A stretch of 6,375 nucleotides of DNA, taken from positions 1 through 6,375 of the forward strand of contig JAPKEI010000160.1 of NCBI GenBank assembly GCA_028872685.1, read 5' to 3'. Positions within the stretch are counted from its first letter, which is position 1. Every line of letters begins with the position of its first letter. Positions 1 to 6,304 of this stretch are shown here, in pieces. Below the pieces are notes generated by a model. The model was not told the origin of the DNA. It saw only the letters and a program-made list of their open reading frames with translations, and did no database searches. Made by a program: the position numbers and the translations under genes. This stretch comes from Verrucomicrobiota bacterium (GTDB lineage Bacteria > Verrucomicrobiota > Verrucomicrobiia > Limisphaerales > UBA1100).

Positions 1-861
1 GCGCGTGAGGGTGCCGTCGGGTTGGCGCTCGATGACTTGATGCAAATACACATCCTCCTCAAAGGACTTGAGCCGCGCGCGGGTGTCAGCATCGGGCGTG
101 ACTTTCAGCGCGGCGCTGAGGTGGAGTTTGCTGATGCGAATGCCCGCCGTGCGAAAAGCGCCGAGTGCGTCGGCTGCTTCTTCGTACTCCACAGCGAGAT
201 GGCACGTGTCGTAATTCACGCCAAGATGCGCATCAAGCCGCGCATCATTGGGATGTTCCGCGCGCAGTTGCTCGAAAAAAGAAATCGTCTCCGCGCTGGT
301 TTCAAAATAGCCGAGCGGCTCCGGCTCCAAGCCGAGGTGCAGTGCCTTCCCCGTGCGCTCGCTCACTGCGGCGATGTGTTCCACGCATTTCCAGAGATTG
401 TCGCGAATGGCTTGTTCCTGCGCGGGCTCGGTGATGAATTCCTTGAACGACCCCGGCAACGTGCTCACACTCCCCTCCACGCCTTCGGGCACAAGCGCGG
501 CAATCAAATCAAAAAGTCGGTTGGTGTATTCAAGGCGTTCAGGCGAAGTCCAGTCCGGCACATAAACCTGTTCCTTCACTCGTGTGCCGTGAAAATTACC
601 AAAGGGAAAACCGTTGATCGTGAACACGTAGCAATTTTCATCGGCCAACCATTGCTGGAAATTTCCAAGTGTTGCAGGCGCGCTCAACTCCCGCGCGGCC
701 ACTTCGCTGAGCCGCAGCCCGATGGCGTACGGTTGCCCAGCCGCCACGGAATCGCGCACGGCCAGCGTGTGAATTTGCAACGACTCAAACGTCTGCGCCC
801 AATTTTCTCCGCGATGAATGTTGGTGCAGTAAGCGAGATGTAGTCCGTGGTTTAAGCGCAC
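1..861 (-). CDS. eboE: EboE-type TIM-barrel protein (metabolite traffic protein EboE), 3' end outside window
   Basis: This is the N-terminal 287 residues of a sugar phosphate isomerase/epimerase-like (xylose isomerase, AP endonuclease 2 superfamily) protein; the frame is open to base 1, so the C-terminus is missing. The N-terminus reads YCTNIHRGENW at residues 11-21, which I recognise as the opening signature of EboE. Other family-like stretches are TINGFPFGNFHG (81-92), LGLEPEP (176-182) and NYDTCHLAVEYE (216-227), followed by KLHLS (245-249). E179, D218, H221 and H247 are the likely metal ligands of the barrel. The start is GTG at 861-859: an in-frame TAA lies seven codons upstream and no ATG exists between, so GTG is the only sensible start, though no clear Shine-Dalgarno precedes it. 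It lies 31 nt after eboB on the same strand. Ebo proteins are implicated in export of metabolite precursors; the substrate here is unknown. Confidence 0.9.
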   Translation of the reverse strand, partial: MRLNHGLHLAYCTNIHRGENWAQTFESLQIHTLAVRDSVAAGQPYAIGLRLSEVAARELSAPATLGNFQQWLADENCYVFTINGFPFGNFHGTRVKEQVYVPDWTSPERLEYTNRLFDLIAALVPEGVEGSVSTLPGSFKEFITEPAQEQAIRDNLWKCVEHIAAVSERTGKALHLGLEPEPLGYFETSAETISFFEQLRAEHPNDARLDAHLGVNYDTCHLAVEYEEAADALGAFRTAGIRISKLHLSAALKVTPDADTRARLKSFEEDVYLHQVIERQPDGTLTR

Positions 862-892
862 GGACGGAGTGTGGGGGAATTACAGGCAATTC

Positions 893-1693
893 TCAAAGCT
901 GAAACCGTTCACTCTGGCTGAGAAACGCCTTCGGGTTTTCAAAAATCACTTTCTCAATCAATGCCTCCTCATGCCCGCGTCGGCGCATTTCGCAGGCGGT
1001 GCGCGGCACGGCGAGCGGCACGCTCGGGCCCCAATCGCACGCGGCGTCCCACCACAATCGCTCGGAACCGAAGCGCTCGATCATGTCGATGGCGCGCGCG
1101 GGGGAGCATTTGCTTTCGGGATACAACGTCATCCCACCCCAATGGCCGGCATCGAGCACCATCCCGATGGTGTGCTCTTCCACGTGATCGATCATCACGC
1201 GTTCGGGTTTGATGCGACTGTCGTTCTTCAGCACGTCCAAAATCAGCCGCGTGCCCTTGTGTTTGTCCTCAAGATGCGGCGTGTGGACGAGTATGAGTTG
1301 ATCATGCGACGCCGCCAGGTCCACGTGCATTTCCAGCACCTTCACTTCGTTACGACTGTTTTTGTTCAGCCCAATCTCGCCGATGCCCAATACATTTGGG
1401 CAATCCATAAATTCCGGAATGACTTCGAGCACATCCGCCGCCAACGCCATGTCCTCCGATTCCTTCGGGTTAATGCAAAGCCAAGTGAAATGCTTGATGC
1501 CATAATTGGCCGCGCGTTTGGGCTCGTACTCGGTAAGCTGCCGAAAATAATCCCGAAATCCCTCAGCACTTCCACGATCAAACCCTGCCCAAAAAGCCGG
1601 CTCACAAAGCGCAACGCACCCCGAGGTGGCAAGATCAGCATAATCGTCAGTCGTGCGACTAACCATATGCGCGTGAGGCTCGATAAAACGCAT
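893..1693 (-). CDS. eboB: EboB-type TatD-family metal-dependent hydrolase
   Basis: This is a complete 266-residue TatD-like amidohydrolase. Candidate metal ligands appear in the expected order: H7 and H9 in EPHAHM, E31 in CEPAFW, E106 in GIGEIGLN, H137 and H140 in LVHTPH, H170 in IDHVEEH, and an Asp near the end of the barrel (D216 or D220 in WWDAACDWG). The opening, a short strand with HAHM followed by SRTTDDY, and the WWDAACDWGPS stretch are typical of the EboB branch rather than housekeeping TatD nucleases. The ATG at 1693 is nine bases beyond the stop of the upstream small gene and has only a weak AGG-containing ribosome site. eboE follows 31 nt after the TGA. The order small protein, eboB, eboE on one strand supports an ebo operon. 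Its reaction is not established; by family it should be a divalent-metal hydrolase in the cytoplasm. Confidence 0.88.
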   Translation of the reverse strand: MRFIEPHAHMVSRTTDDYADLATSGCVALCEPAFWAGFDRGSAEGFRDYFRQLTEYEPKRAANYGIKHFTWLCINPKESEDMALAADVLEVIPEFMDCPNVLGIGEIGLNKNSRNEVKVLEMHVDLAASHDQLILVHTPHLEDKHKGTRLILDVLKNDSRIKPERVMIDHVEEHTIGMVLDAGHWGGMTLYPESKCSPARAIDMIERFGSERLWWDAACDWGPSVPLAVPRTACEMRRRGHEEALIEKVIFENPKAFLSQSERFQL

Positions 1694-1702
1694 CGTAATT
1701 GC

Positions 1703-1981
1703 CTAAGCGTTTTCGCCGGGCCATGCACCACAGGCGCCTTTGCCGGGCGCTTTGGCAATCGGATCTTCGGTGGGATCACTAAAAGCCATTAGAACGTCCT
1801 TCGCGCGGTCGTTGCCTCCATCTTCGAGGTGCTTAATGGCGTCGCGGAAGGCGGTCATACGAAAATCTTCATCACCTTCGGCGCCTTCCACGCGGTCAAG
1901 GAACGCGGCGATGTCGATCAGCTTGTGCCGCGCGTCCATGAAATATTGGTCCATTACTTTTTGGCGGGTCATCATAGTCAT
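1703..1981 (-). CDS. Small conserved-looking protein of unknown function at the head of the ebo operon
   Basis: This is a 92-residue protein with no catalytic motif that I can identify. Residues 7-32 (key residues D11, Y13, F14, R18, K20, I22, D23, F27, L28, D29, R30) look like a charged amphipathic helix. A second helical stretch covers about 40-67 (RMTAFRDAIKHLED, then RAKDVLMAF). The tail is Gly/Pro-rich: SDPTEDPI at 68-75, GKGACGAWPG at 80-89. There is no signal peptide or membrane segment. Its TAG stop is nine bases before eboB, so it is probably co-transcribed and may be a partner of EboB. The frame stays open upstream to a GTG at 2062, but the extra 27 residues are low in structure and would run into the opposite-strand promoter, so I prefer the ATG at 1981; ATGs at 1975 and 1972 are equally possible because none has a clear Shine-Dalgarno. 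It sits where eboA is often found but is much shorter than EboA, and I see no basis for equating them. Confidence 0.75.
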   Translation of the reverse strand: MTMMTRQKVMDQYFMDARHKLIDIAAFLDRVEGAEGDEDFRMTAFRDAIKHLEDGGNDRAKDVLMAFSDPTEDPIAKAPGKGACGAWPGENA

Positions 1982-2062
1982 AGCGCATAGATCGCCGTGC
2001 GGCGAATTAGGGTTCGCGGAAAAGGTATGTGAATAACCTGTGGAAAGCAAGCCATCATCCAC

Positions 2063-2092
2063 TTGACTTGAGCGCTGTTTTTCCAGTAGATT
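2063..2092 (+). promoter_or_regulatory. Putative sigma70-type promoter of the zinc ribbon operon
   Basis: TTGACT at 2063-2068 matches five of six bases of the -35 consensus. It is followed after 18 bases by TAGATT at 2087-2092, which keeps the three most conserved -10 positions (T1, A2, T6) and matches four of six overall. Transcription would start near 2099, immediately before the Shine-Dalgarno at 2101. It lies in the 138-base divergent region between the ebo operon and the zinc ribbon gene. This is a prediction by eye. Confidence 0.45.
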
Positions 2093-2100
2093 TTTGCCAG

Positions 2101-2107
2101 AAGGAGG
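2101..2107 (+). promoter_or_regulatory. Strong Shine-Dalgarno of the FmdB-family gene
   Basis: AAGGAGG is a near-perfect anti-Shine-Dalgarno match. It ends 12 bases before the ATG at 2120, slightly longer than the usual optimum. It is the only textbook ribosome site in the window and fixes the start of the zinc ribbon gene. Confidence 0.7.
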
Positions 2108-2119
2108 GATTCATAGTTC

Positions 2120-2452
2120 ATGCCAACTTACGATTATTCTTGTGCCCAATGCGGGAAAACCATTGAGGTTTTTCAATCAATCAAGGCACCGCATTTGAAG
2201 ACGTGTCCGAAGGATGCGTGTGCCAAAAAGAAATGGGGTAAGGGTAAAGTGAAGCGACAGCTCGGCACCGGCGCGGGGATTATATTCAAGGGCGGCGGTT
2301 TTTACGAAACCGATTACCGCAGCGAAAGCTACAAGAGCGGCGAAAAACGAGCCGCCGATGCCGTGAAGAAAGCCACGGAGAAAAAGAGCGATAGCAAAAA
2401 GAAATCCAGCGACACCAAAAAAACAAAGCCTTCCAAGCCCAAGAAAACATGA
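2120..2452 (+). CDS. FmdB-family zinc ribbon protein with lysine-rich tail
   Basis: This 110-residue protein opens with MPTYDYSC, the standard FmdB/CxxC_CxxC_SSSS zinc ribbon start. The zinc ligands are C8 and C11 (CAQC) and C29 and C34 (CPKDAC); the second pair is spaced by four residues instead of two. A conserved-looking GIIFKGGGFYETDYR segment lies at 53-67, a hallmark of this family. Residues from about 72 onward form a low-complexity tail dominated by Lys, Ser and Thr, probably disordered and possibly nucleic-acid binding (inference). The family is widespread and often annotated as a putative regulatory protein, without a firm function. Its TGA overlaps the ATG of the next gene (ATGA at 2449-2452), which suggests translational coupling. 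Confidence 0.9.
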   Translation: MPTYDYSCAQCGKTIEVFQSIKAPHLKTCPKDACAKKKWGKGKVKRQLGTGAGIIFKGGGFYETDYRSESYKSGEKRAADAVKKATEKKSDSKKKSSDTKKTKPSKPKKT

Positions 2453-3738
2453 CGCGGGCTCTTTCCTTTTTCGTTTTGCTTGCGCTGTGGAGTGCCGCAG
2501 AAGCGCAACAGTTTCGCCGACCTCTGCCGGTGCACAGCGTGACCCGGCAATTTTCTTCGCTCTGGAAAGTGAATCGTGCGCCACAACCAATTATCTCCGG
2601 CACCAATGGCGTGCCTGCCATCGTGCGTGTGAACTCGCACAGCCTCATTTTATTTGCCGAAGAAACCAAAAAACGCATGCTGCGGGAGCTTGGCACCACC
2701 GATTTGTGGAGCGGCCACATTACGCTGCGCATCATGGATCTGCCGGCGGGCACAAAGCCGGTGATGGAGCGCCAGCCGTTTACTGATCGCTGGCGTTATC
2801 AACTCACCATGCCGGAGGAGTTGCCGAGCCGGGAGTTACTGCACGCGCTCGTTGGTTTATTGCTCGAAGAATATGCCGGTCGCTACAGCCGCAAGGCACC
2901 GCGCATTCCGCTTTGGCTCACCGAAGGATTCACCGAGCTGCTCATGCAGAAAAATGGCGCCACCCTTTTCACCTCTCTCACCCTCAATCGCGCCAACATT
3001 TTGTTTCAAACGGATTTCATGCGGCGCAGCCGGGTCGTCTTGCAAAAGGCCCTGCCGGTTTCTTACCTCAACCTCAGCCTGCCGCCCGCAGAACTGCAAC
3101 TCGGTGCCGGTCTCGTGCGGTATCGCGCTCATGCGCACTTTTTCACGGCCAAATTGCTGACCCGAACCGATGGCGCGCGGCGCATGCAATTTTTCATTCG
3201 CGAAACCAACCGGCGCGCTAACACCCAACACGCCCTGTTGGCAGCGTTTGACTTCAAAACCATGTTGGCCGCCGAACAATGGTGGTCCCTCGAGCAAACA
3301 CGCTTCCGTAATCGCGATGCCCTCAACCGCTGGATACCCAACGTGGCTCAGGGACACCTCGCCAATCTGTTGAGCGTGGAAACGGAATTCGCGGATGGCC
3401 GGAAATCTGTGCCGCTACGCGAATACCTGCAAACCGGGGGCCACGCCGAACACTTAAAATTACTGCTGCCGCTGGTGCAGAAGCTTATGTTGGTGGAAAT
3501 CAACGCCCCGCCGCAGCTCACCCGCATCACCCGCGAATATCGGACAGTGCTCGAACAATACATCGGCAAACCCCGCCAACCCAATGGCCCTGTCCCGAAA
3601 CTCACCCCCGAAGCCCACGCTGCGCGCCGCAAGGTGGCTGTGCAATCGCTCACTTTGCTCGATACAATTCTCGCCGACCTCAAACGCGCGCCCAATCGAC
3701 CCCACAGCGCGCTGAGCAAAATCCTCAAGCGGCCCTGA
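2449..3738 (+). CDS. Secreted peptidase-MA-like protein with degenerate zinc motif
   Basis: This 429-residue protein has a Sec signal peptide: Arg at position 3, hydrophobic core about 5-16, and likely cleavage after AEA (17-19), before QQ. It should therefore be exported. I do not recognise a named family. Residues 127-165 resemble the active-site region of gluzincin (peptidase-MA-like) metalloproteases: RELLHALVGLLLEE at 128-141, then PLWLTEGFTELL at 154-165, the usual W-L-x-E-G-x-x-E pattern that carries the third zinc ligand (E159). The first histidine of HExxH is replaced by R128 (codon CGG, 2830-2832), while E129 and H132 remain, so catalysis is doubtful. The C-terminal half (about 220-429) is helical-looking and basic, with no motif I can name. 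There is no obvious second membrane segment or lipobox. The start overlaps the stop of the zinc ribbon gene, which supports the chosen ATG. TGA at 3736 is directly followed by the kamA promoter, and no terminator hairpin is visible. Confidence 0.82.
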   Translation: MTRALSFFVLLALWSAAEAQQFRRPLPVHSVTRQFSSLWKVNRAPQPIISGTNGVPAIVRVNSHSLILFAEETKKRMLRELGTTDLWSGHITLRIMDLPAGTKPVMERQPFTDRWRYQLTMPEELPSRELLHALVGLLLEEYAGRYSRKAPRIPLWLTEGFTELLMQKNGATLFTSLTLNRANILFQTDFMRRSRVVLQKALPVSYLNLSLPPAELQLGAGLVRYRAHAHFFTAKLLTRTDGARRMQFFIRETNRRANTQHALLAAFDFKTMLAAEQWWSLEQTRFRNRDALNRWIPNVAQGHLANLLSVETEFADGRKSVPLREYLQTGGHAEHLKLLLPLVQKLMLVEINAPPQLTRITREYRTVLEQYIGKPRQPNGPVPKLTPEAHAARRKVAVQSLTLLDTILADLKRAPNRPHSALSKILKRP

Positions 3739-3739
3739 A

Positions 3740-3768
3740 TTGACACATCCTGTATGCGGCAGTAAGCT
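3740..3768 (+). promoter_or_regulatory. Putative sigma70-type promoter of kamA, giving a leaderless or near-leaderless mRNA
   Basis: TTGACA at 3740-3745 is a perfect -35 consensus. After 17 bases comes TAAGCT at 3763-3768, which keeps the T, A and final T of the -10 consensus but is weak otherwise. The predicted start of transcription is about 3775-3778, on or just before the kamA ATG at 3778. This fits the absence of any Shine-Dalgarno in front of kamA. The promoter fills the 39-base gap after the peptidase-like gene. Confidence 0.5.
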
Positions 3769-3777
3769 TCACCTCAC

Positions 3778-4992
3778 ATGTCCTCCACCTTGCCACATCA
3801 CGATTGGCTGAGCGAACTCAAGCAATTCCACCCCGCCGGACTCGGCCCGTGGGAAGGCGTGGCCGATGCAGATTGGAACGACTGGAAGTGGCAACTCAAA
3901 AACCGCGTCACTTCGCTCGAGCAACTGCAACAGCACATTCCGAATCTCACCGAAGCAGAAACCGAGGGCGCGCGCTTGGCCGACACCAAACTGGCGATGG
4001 CCATCACGCCGCAATTTTTTAACCTCATCGACACGGAGGACCCCGAGTGCCCCATCCGCCGCCAAGTGATTCCCGCCATCGACGAGACCTTCGACTCCCC
4101 GTGGGAAATGGCCGACCCCTGCGGCGAGGATAGCCACTCGCCTGTGCCCGGCTTGGTACATCGCTATCCCGACCGTGTTTTGTTTTTGGTGACCGACCGC
4201 TGCGCCGCCTATTGCCGCTACTGCACGCGCTCGCGGATGGTCAGCAACGCCACCGGTTACGGCTTCCGGCCCAACTTCGAACAGCAACTCGATTACATCC
4301 GTGAACATCCTGAAGTGCGCGATGTACTGCTCTCCGGCGGCGACCCGTTGCTGCTCAGTGACGGCAAGCTCCATCTGTTGCTCACCAAACTGCGCGAGAT
4401 CCCGCACGTCGAATTCATCCGCATCGGCAGCCGCATCCCCATCTTTTTGCCACAACGCATCACGCCCGAACTGTGCGCCATGCTCAAGGAATTCCATCCG
4501 CTCTTCATTAGTGTACACGCCAACCATCCGCGCGAGCTGACCACCGAAGTGCGCGACGGCCTCGCACGTTTGGCCGATGCCGGCATTCCGCTGGGCAACC
4601 AGTCCGTGCTGCTCAAGGGCGTGAACGACGACGAGACCGTGATGAAAGCGCTGTTGCAAAAGCTGCTGATGTGCCGCGTGCGGCCGCTTTATATTTACCA
4701 GTGCGACCTCATCAACGGCAGTGCCCATCTGCGCACCAGCGTGCGGCGCGGCCTGGAAATCATGGAAACCCTCCGCGGCCATACCACCGGCTACGCCGTG
4801 CCGCAATATGTCATCGACGCCCCCGGCGGCGGCGGGAAGGTTCCCATCGCCCCCAACTACGTCCTCAGCCATAACGCTGACCGCGTCGTCATCCGCAATT
4901 TTGAGGGCAAGGTTTTCGAATACCCCGAAGCCTCCGACGGCACCCCGCTCCGCCCCCGCCCCACCTCCATAGAGGAACCGGAATTGGTCTGA
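3778..4992 (+). CDS. kamA: Lysine 2,3-aminomutase (radical SAM, PLP-dependent)
   Basis: This enzyme converts L-lysine to L-beta-lysine by a radical mechanism. The 404-residue protein aligns by eye along its length with clostridial KamA: WNDWKWQLKNR at 33-43, MAITPQF (74-80), SPVPGLVHRYPDRVL (121-135). The radical SAM cluster motif CxxxCxxC is C142, C146, C149, followed by T150 and R151, the likely equivalent of the carboxylate-binding Arg. The SAM-site SGGDPL is at 186-191, and the PLP lysine is K354 in PGGGGKVP. D310 (YQCDL) and D347 (VIDAP) stand at the same distances from K354 as the two Asp residues that bind the lysine side-chain amine in the clostridial enzyme, favouring lysine over glutamate as substrate. 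The C-terminal Cys-rich zinc segment of the clostridial enzyme is missing. No beta-lysine acetyltransferase (ablB) is nearby. Roles could be beta-lysine for osmolyte or another product, or an EF-P modification role as in EpmB, but length and N-terminus fit KamA better. nth starts 3 nt after the TGA. Confidence 0.93.
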   Translation: MSSTLPHHDWLSELKQFHPAGLGPWEGVADADWNDWKWQLKNRVTSLEQLQQHIPNLTEAETEGARLADTKLAMAITPQFFNLIDTEDPECPIRRQVIPAIDETFDSPWEMADPCGEDSHSPVPGLVHRYPDRVLFLVTDRCAAYCRYCTRSRMVSNATGYGFRPNFEQQLDYIREHPEVRDVLLSGGDPLLLSDGKLHLLLTKLREIPHVEFIRIGSRIPIFLPQRITPELCAMLKEFHPLFISVHANHPRELTTEVRDGLARLADAGIPLGNQSVLLKGVNDDETVMKALLQKLLMCRVRPLYIYQCDLINGSAHLRTSVRRGLEIMETLRGHTTGYAVPQYVIDAPGGGGKVPIAPNYVLSHNADRVVIRNFEGKVFEYPEASDGTPLRPRPTSIEEPELV

Positions 4993-4995
4993 CCC

Positions 4996-5643
4996 ATGCC
5001 TCGCGAATCGCAGGCCGCCAAACGCGAACGCCTCGGCGAAATCATCTCGGGGCTTCAGTCCACTTATCCCGATGCCCATTGCGAGTTGAATTATCGCAAC
5101 CCGCTGCAGCTGATGGTGGCCACGATTCTTTCTGCGCAGTGCACCGACAAACAGGTGAACATCGTCACGCGCGATTTGTTCAAAAAATATCGCAAGGCCG
5201 CCGACTACCCCGCGGTGCCGCTGGAGGAATTGCAGAACGACATCCGCCGCATCGGCCTCTTTCGCAATAAGGCCAAGAACATCCAAAACGCCTGCCGCGC
5301 ACTGGTGGAGCAGCACAAAGGCAAAGTGCCACGGACGATGCCCGAGCTGGTCGCCCTCGCCGGCGTGGGGCGCAAGACGGCGAATGTCATTCTCGGCAAC
5401 GCCTTTGACATCAACGAAGGCGTGGTGGTGGATACGCACGTAGCGCGCCTGTGTGATCGCCTCAAAATTACTTCCGCCAAAACGCCTGAGAAAATCGAAA
5501 AGGATTTGGTAAAACTTGTCCCGCGCGAGCACTGGACAATATTCAGCCACTGGATCATCTGGCACGGGCGGCGACGATGTAATGCCCGTAAGCCGGACTG
5601 CCCCAACTGTGAAATCCGTGAACTCTGCCCTTCAGCCGCATGA
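4996..5643 (+). CDS. nth: Endonuclease III (bifunctional DNA glycosylase/AP lyase)
   Basis: This base-excision repair enzyme removes oxidised pyrimidines and cleaves the strand at the abasic site. At 215 residues it has the normal length. The conserved N-terminal block LMVATILSAQCTDKQVN runs from 39 to 55. The helix-hairpin-helix LAGVGRKTANVIL (121-133) carries the catalytic lysine K127, and the catalytic aspartate is D146 in VVDTHVARL. The loop between them is one residue longer than in the Escherichia coli protein. The C-terminal [4Fe-4S] motif is intact as C195-x6-C202-x2-C205-x5-C211. The ATG lies 3 nt after the kamA stop with no independent ribosome site, so it is probably translated by coupling or re-initiation. 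Its TGA overlaps the next start (ATGA at 5640-5643). All key residues are present, so it should be active. Confidence 0.95.
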   Translation: MPRESQAAKRERLGEIISGLQSTYPDAHCELNYRNPLQLMVATILSAQCTDKQVNIVTRDLFKKYRKAADYPAVPLEELQNDIRRIGLFRNKAKNIQNACRALVEQHKGKVPRTMPELVALAGVGRKTANVILGNAFDINEGVVVDTHVARLCDRLKITSAKTPEKIEKDLVKLVPREHWTIFSHWIIWHGRRRCNARKPDCPNCEIRELCPSAA

Positions 5644-6290
5644 AAGATTGGTTACGGCTCGATAGCGGCGCGAACACTCCCGCTTACAACATGGCGCTTG
5701 ATGAGGCGTTATTGGAAAACGCCGCAACCCTTGGTCAACCTGTCTTGCGTTTTTACGACTGGACCGAGCCCTGCGCCACCTTTGGCTATTCGCAGAAGAT
5801 TGCTGCCATCGAAGCTGCCACGGACTTACGTCCGCTCATACGCCGCTGCACCGGGGGAGGGTTGGTGCCTCATGACGGTGACTGGACCTACAGCCTTATC
5901 TTCCCGCCCGACCATGAATGGGCCGGACTGACCGCCACTGAAAGTTACCGGCGCATCCACGAACTGCTCCAAACCGCTTTCGCCAAACTCGGCATCCGCG
6001 CCACTCTCGCCGATTGCTGCCGCCGCCCGCGCCCCGGCGAATGTTTTGCGGGTCACGAATTGCACGACCTATTGTGGCAAAACAAAAAAATCGCCGGCGC
6101 CGCCCAACGCCGCAACCGCTTTGGGCTGTTAATCCAAGGCTCCGTGCAACCACTGGCCGATTGGGCCAAGGAAGATTGGCGGGATTGCTTAAGCCAAGGC
6201 GCTCCGCGGCTTGAGGCCACGCCCAAGGCCCGCGCCCACGAATTGGCCGGAGCAAAATATTCGCGGGATGAGTTCAACCGGAAACGGTGA
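5640..6290 (+). CDS. Lipoate-protein ligase / octanoyltransferase family protein (LplA/LipM fold)
   Basis: This 216-residue protein belongs to the BPL/LplA/LipB catalytic fold, which transfers lipoyl, octanoyl or biotinyl groups to lysines of carrier domains. The N-terminus has NMALDEALLE (17-26) and LRFYDW (36-41), then TFGYSQ (47-52). The substrate-loop motif RRCTGGGLVPHDGDWTYS lies at 68-85 and corresponds to the RRxTGGGxVxHD signature. GECFAGHELHDLLWQNKKIAGAAQRR at 133-158 is split here by key residues: C135 is where LipM-type octanoyltransferases carry the nucleophilic cysteine, and K150 in KKIAG is the lysine conserved across the family. Having C135 suggests an octanoyltransferase role, but ligase activity is possible. 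It is shorter than Bacillus LipM (about 280 residues) and lacks the separate C-terminal domain of long LplA ligases. The start overlaps the nth stop (ATGA). It ends 14 bases before a convergent gene. Confidence 0.85.
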   Translation: MKDWLRLDSGANTPAYNMALDEALLENAATLGQPVLRFYDWTEPCATFGYSQKIAAIEAATDLRPLIRRCTGGGLVPHDGDWTYSLIFPPDHEWAGLTATESYRRIHELLQTAFAKLGIRATLADCCRRPRPGECFAGHELHDLLWQNKKIAGAAQRRNRFGLLIQGSVQPLADWAKEDWRDCLSQGAPRLEATPKARAHELAGAKYSRDEFNRKR

Positions 6291-6304
6291 TTTAACCACC
6301 CACC

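Noticed and set aside
22..843. A 273-codon open frame on the plus strand.
   Set aside because: It is the in-register antisense shadow of eboE, whose minus-strand translation has clear family motifs.
869..1792. A 307-codon open frame on the plus strand.
   Set aside because: It is the shadow of eboB and part of the small gene; the product is His/Arg-rich without recognisable motifs.
1982..2062. N-terminal extension of the small ebo-linked protein to a GTG at 2062.
   Set aside because: The added 27 residues look unstructured, there is no ribosome site, and the start would abut the opposing promoter. The extension cannot be fully excluded.
2857..3357. A 166-codon minus-strand open frame inside the secreted peptidase-like gene.
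   Set aside because: It is in-register antisense with no motif; the plus-strand gene has a signal peptide and a coupled start.
3769..5565. A 598-codon open frame on the minus strand across kamA and nth.
   Set aside because: It is in codon register with both genes, which share the same frame. In that antisense register stops arise only opposite TTA, CTA and TCA codons, which are rare in GC-rich genes. The product is rich in His, Gly and Ala with no family motif, while both plus-strand genes are unmistakable.
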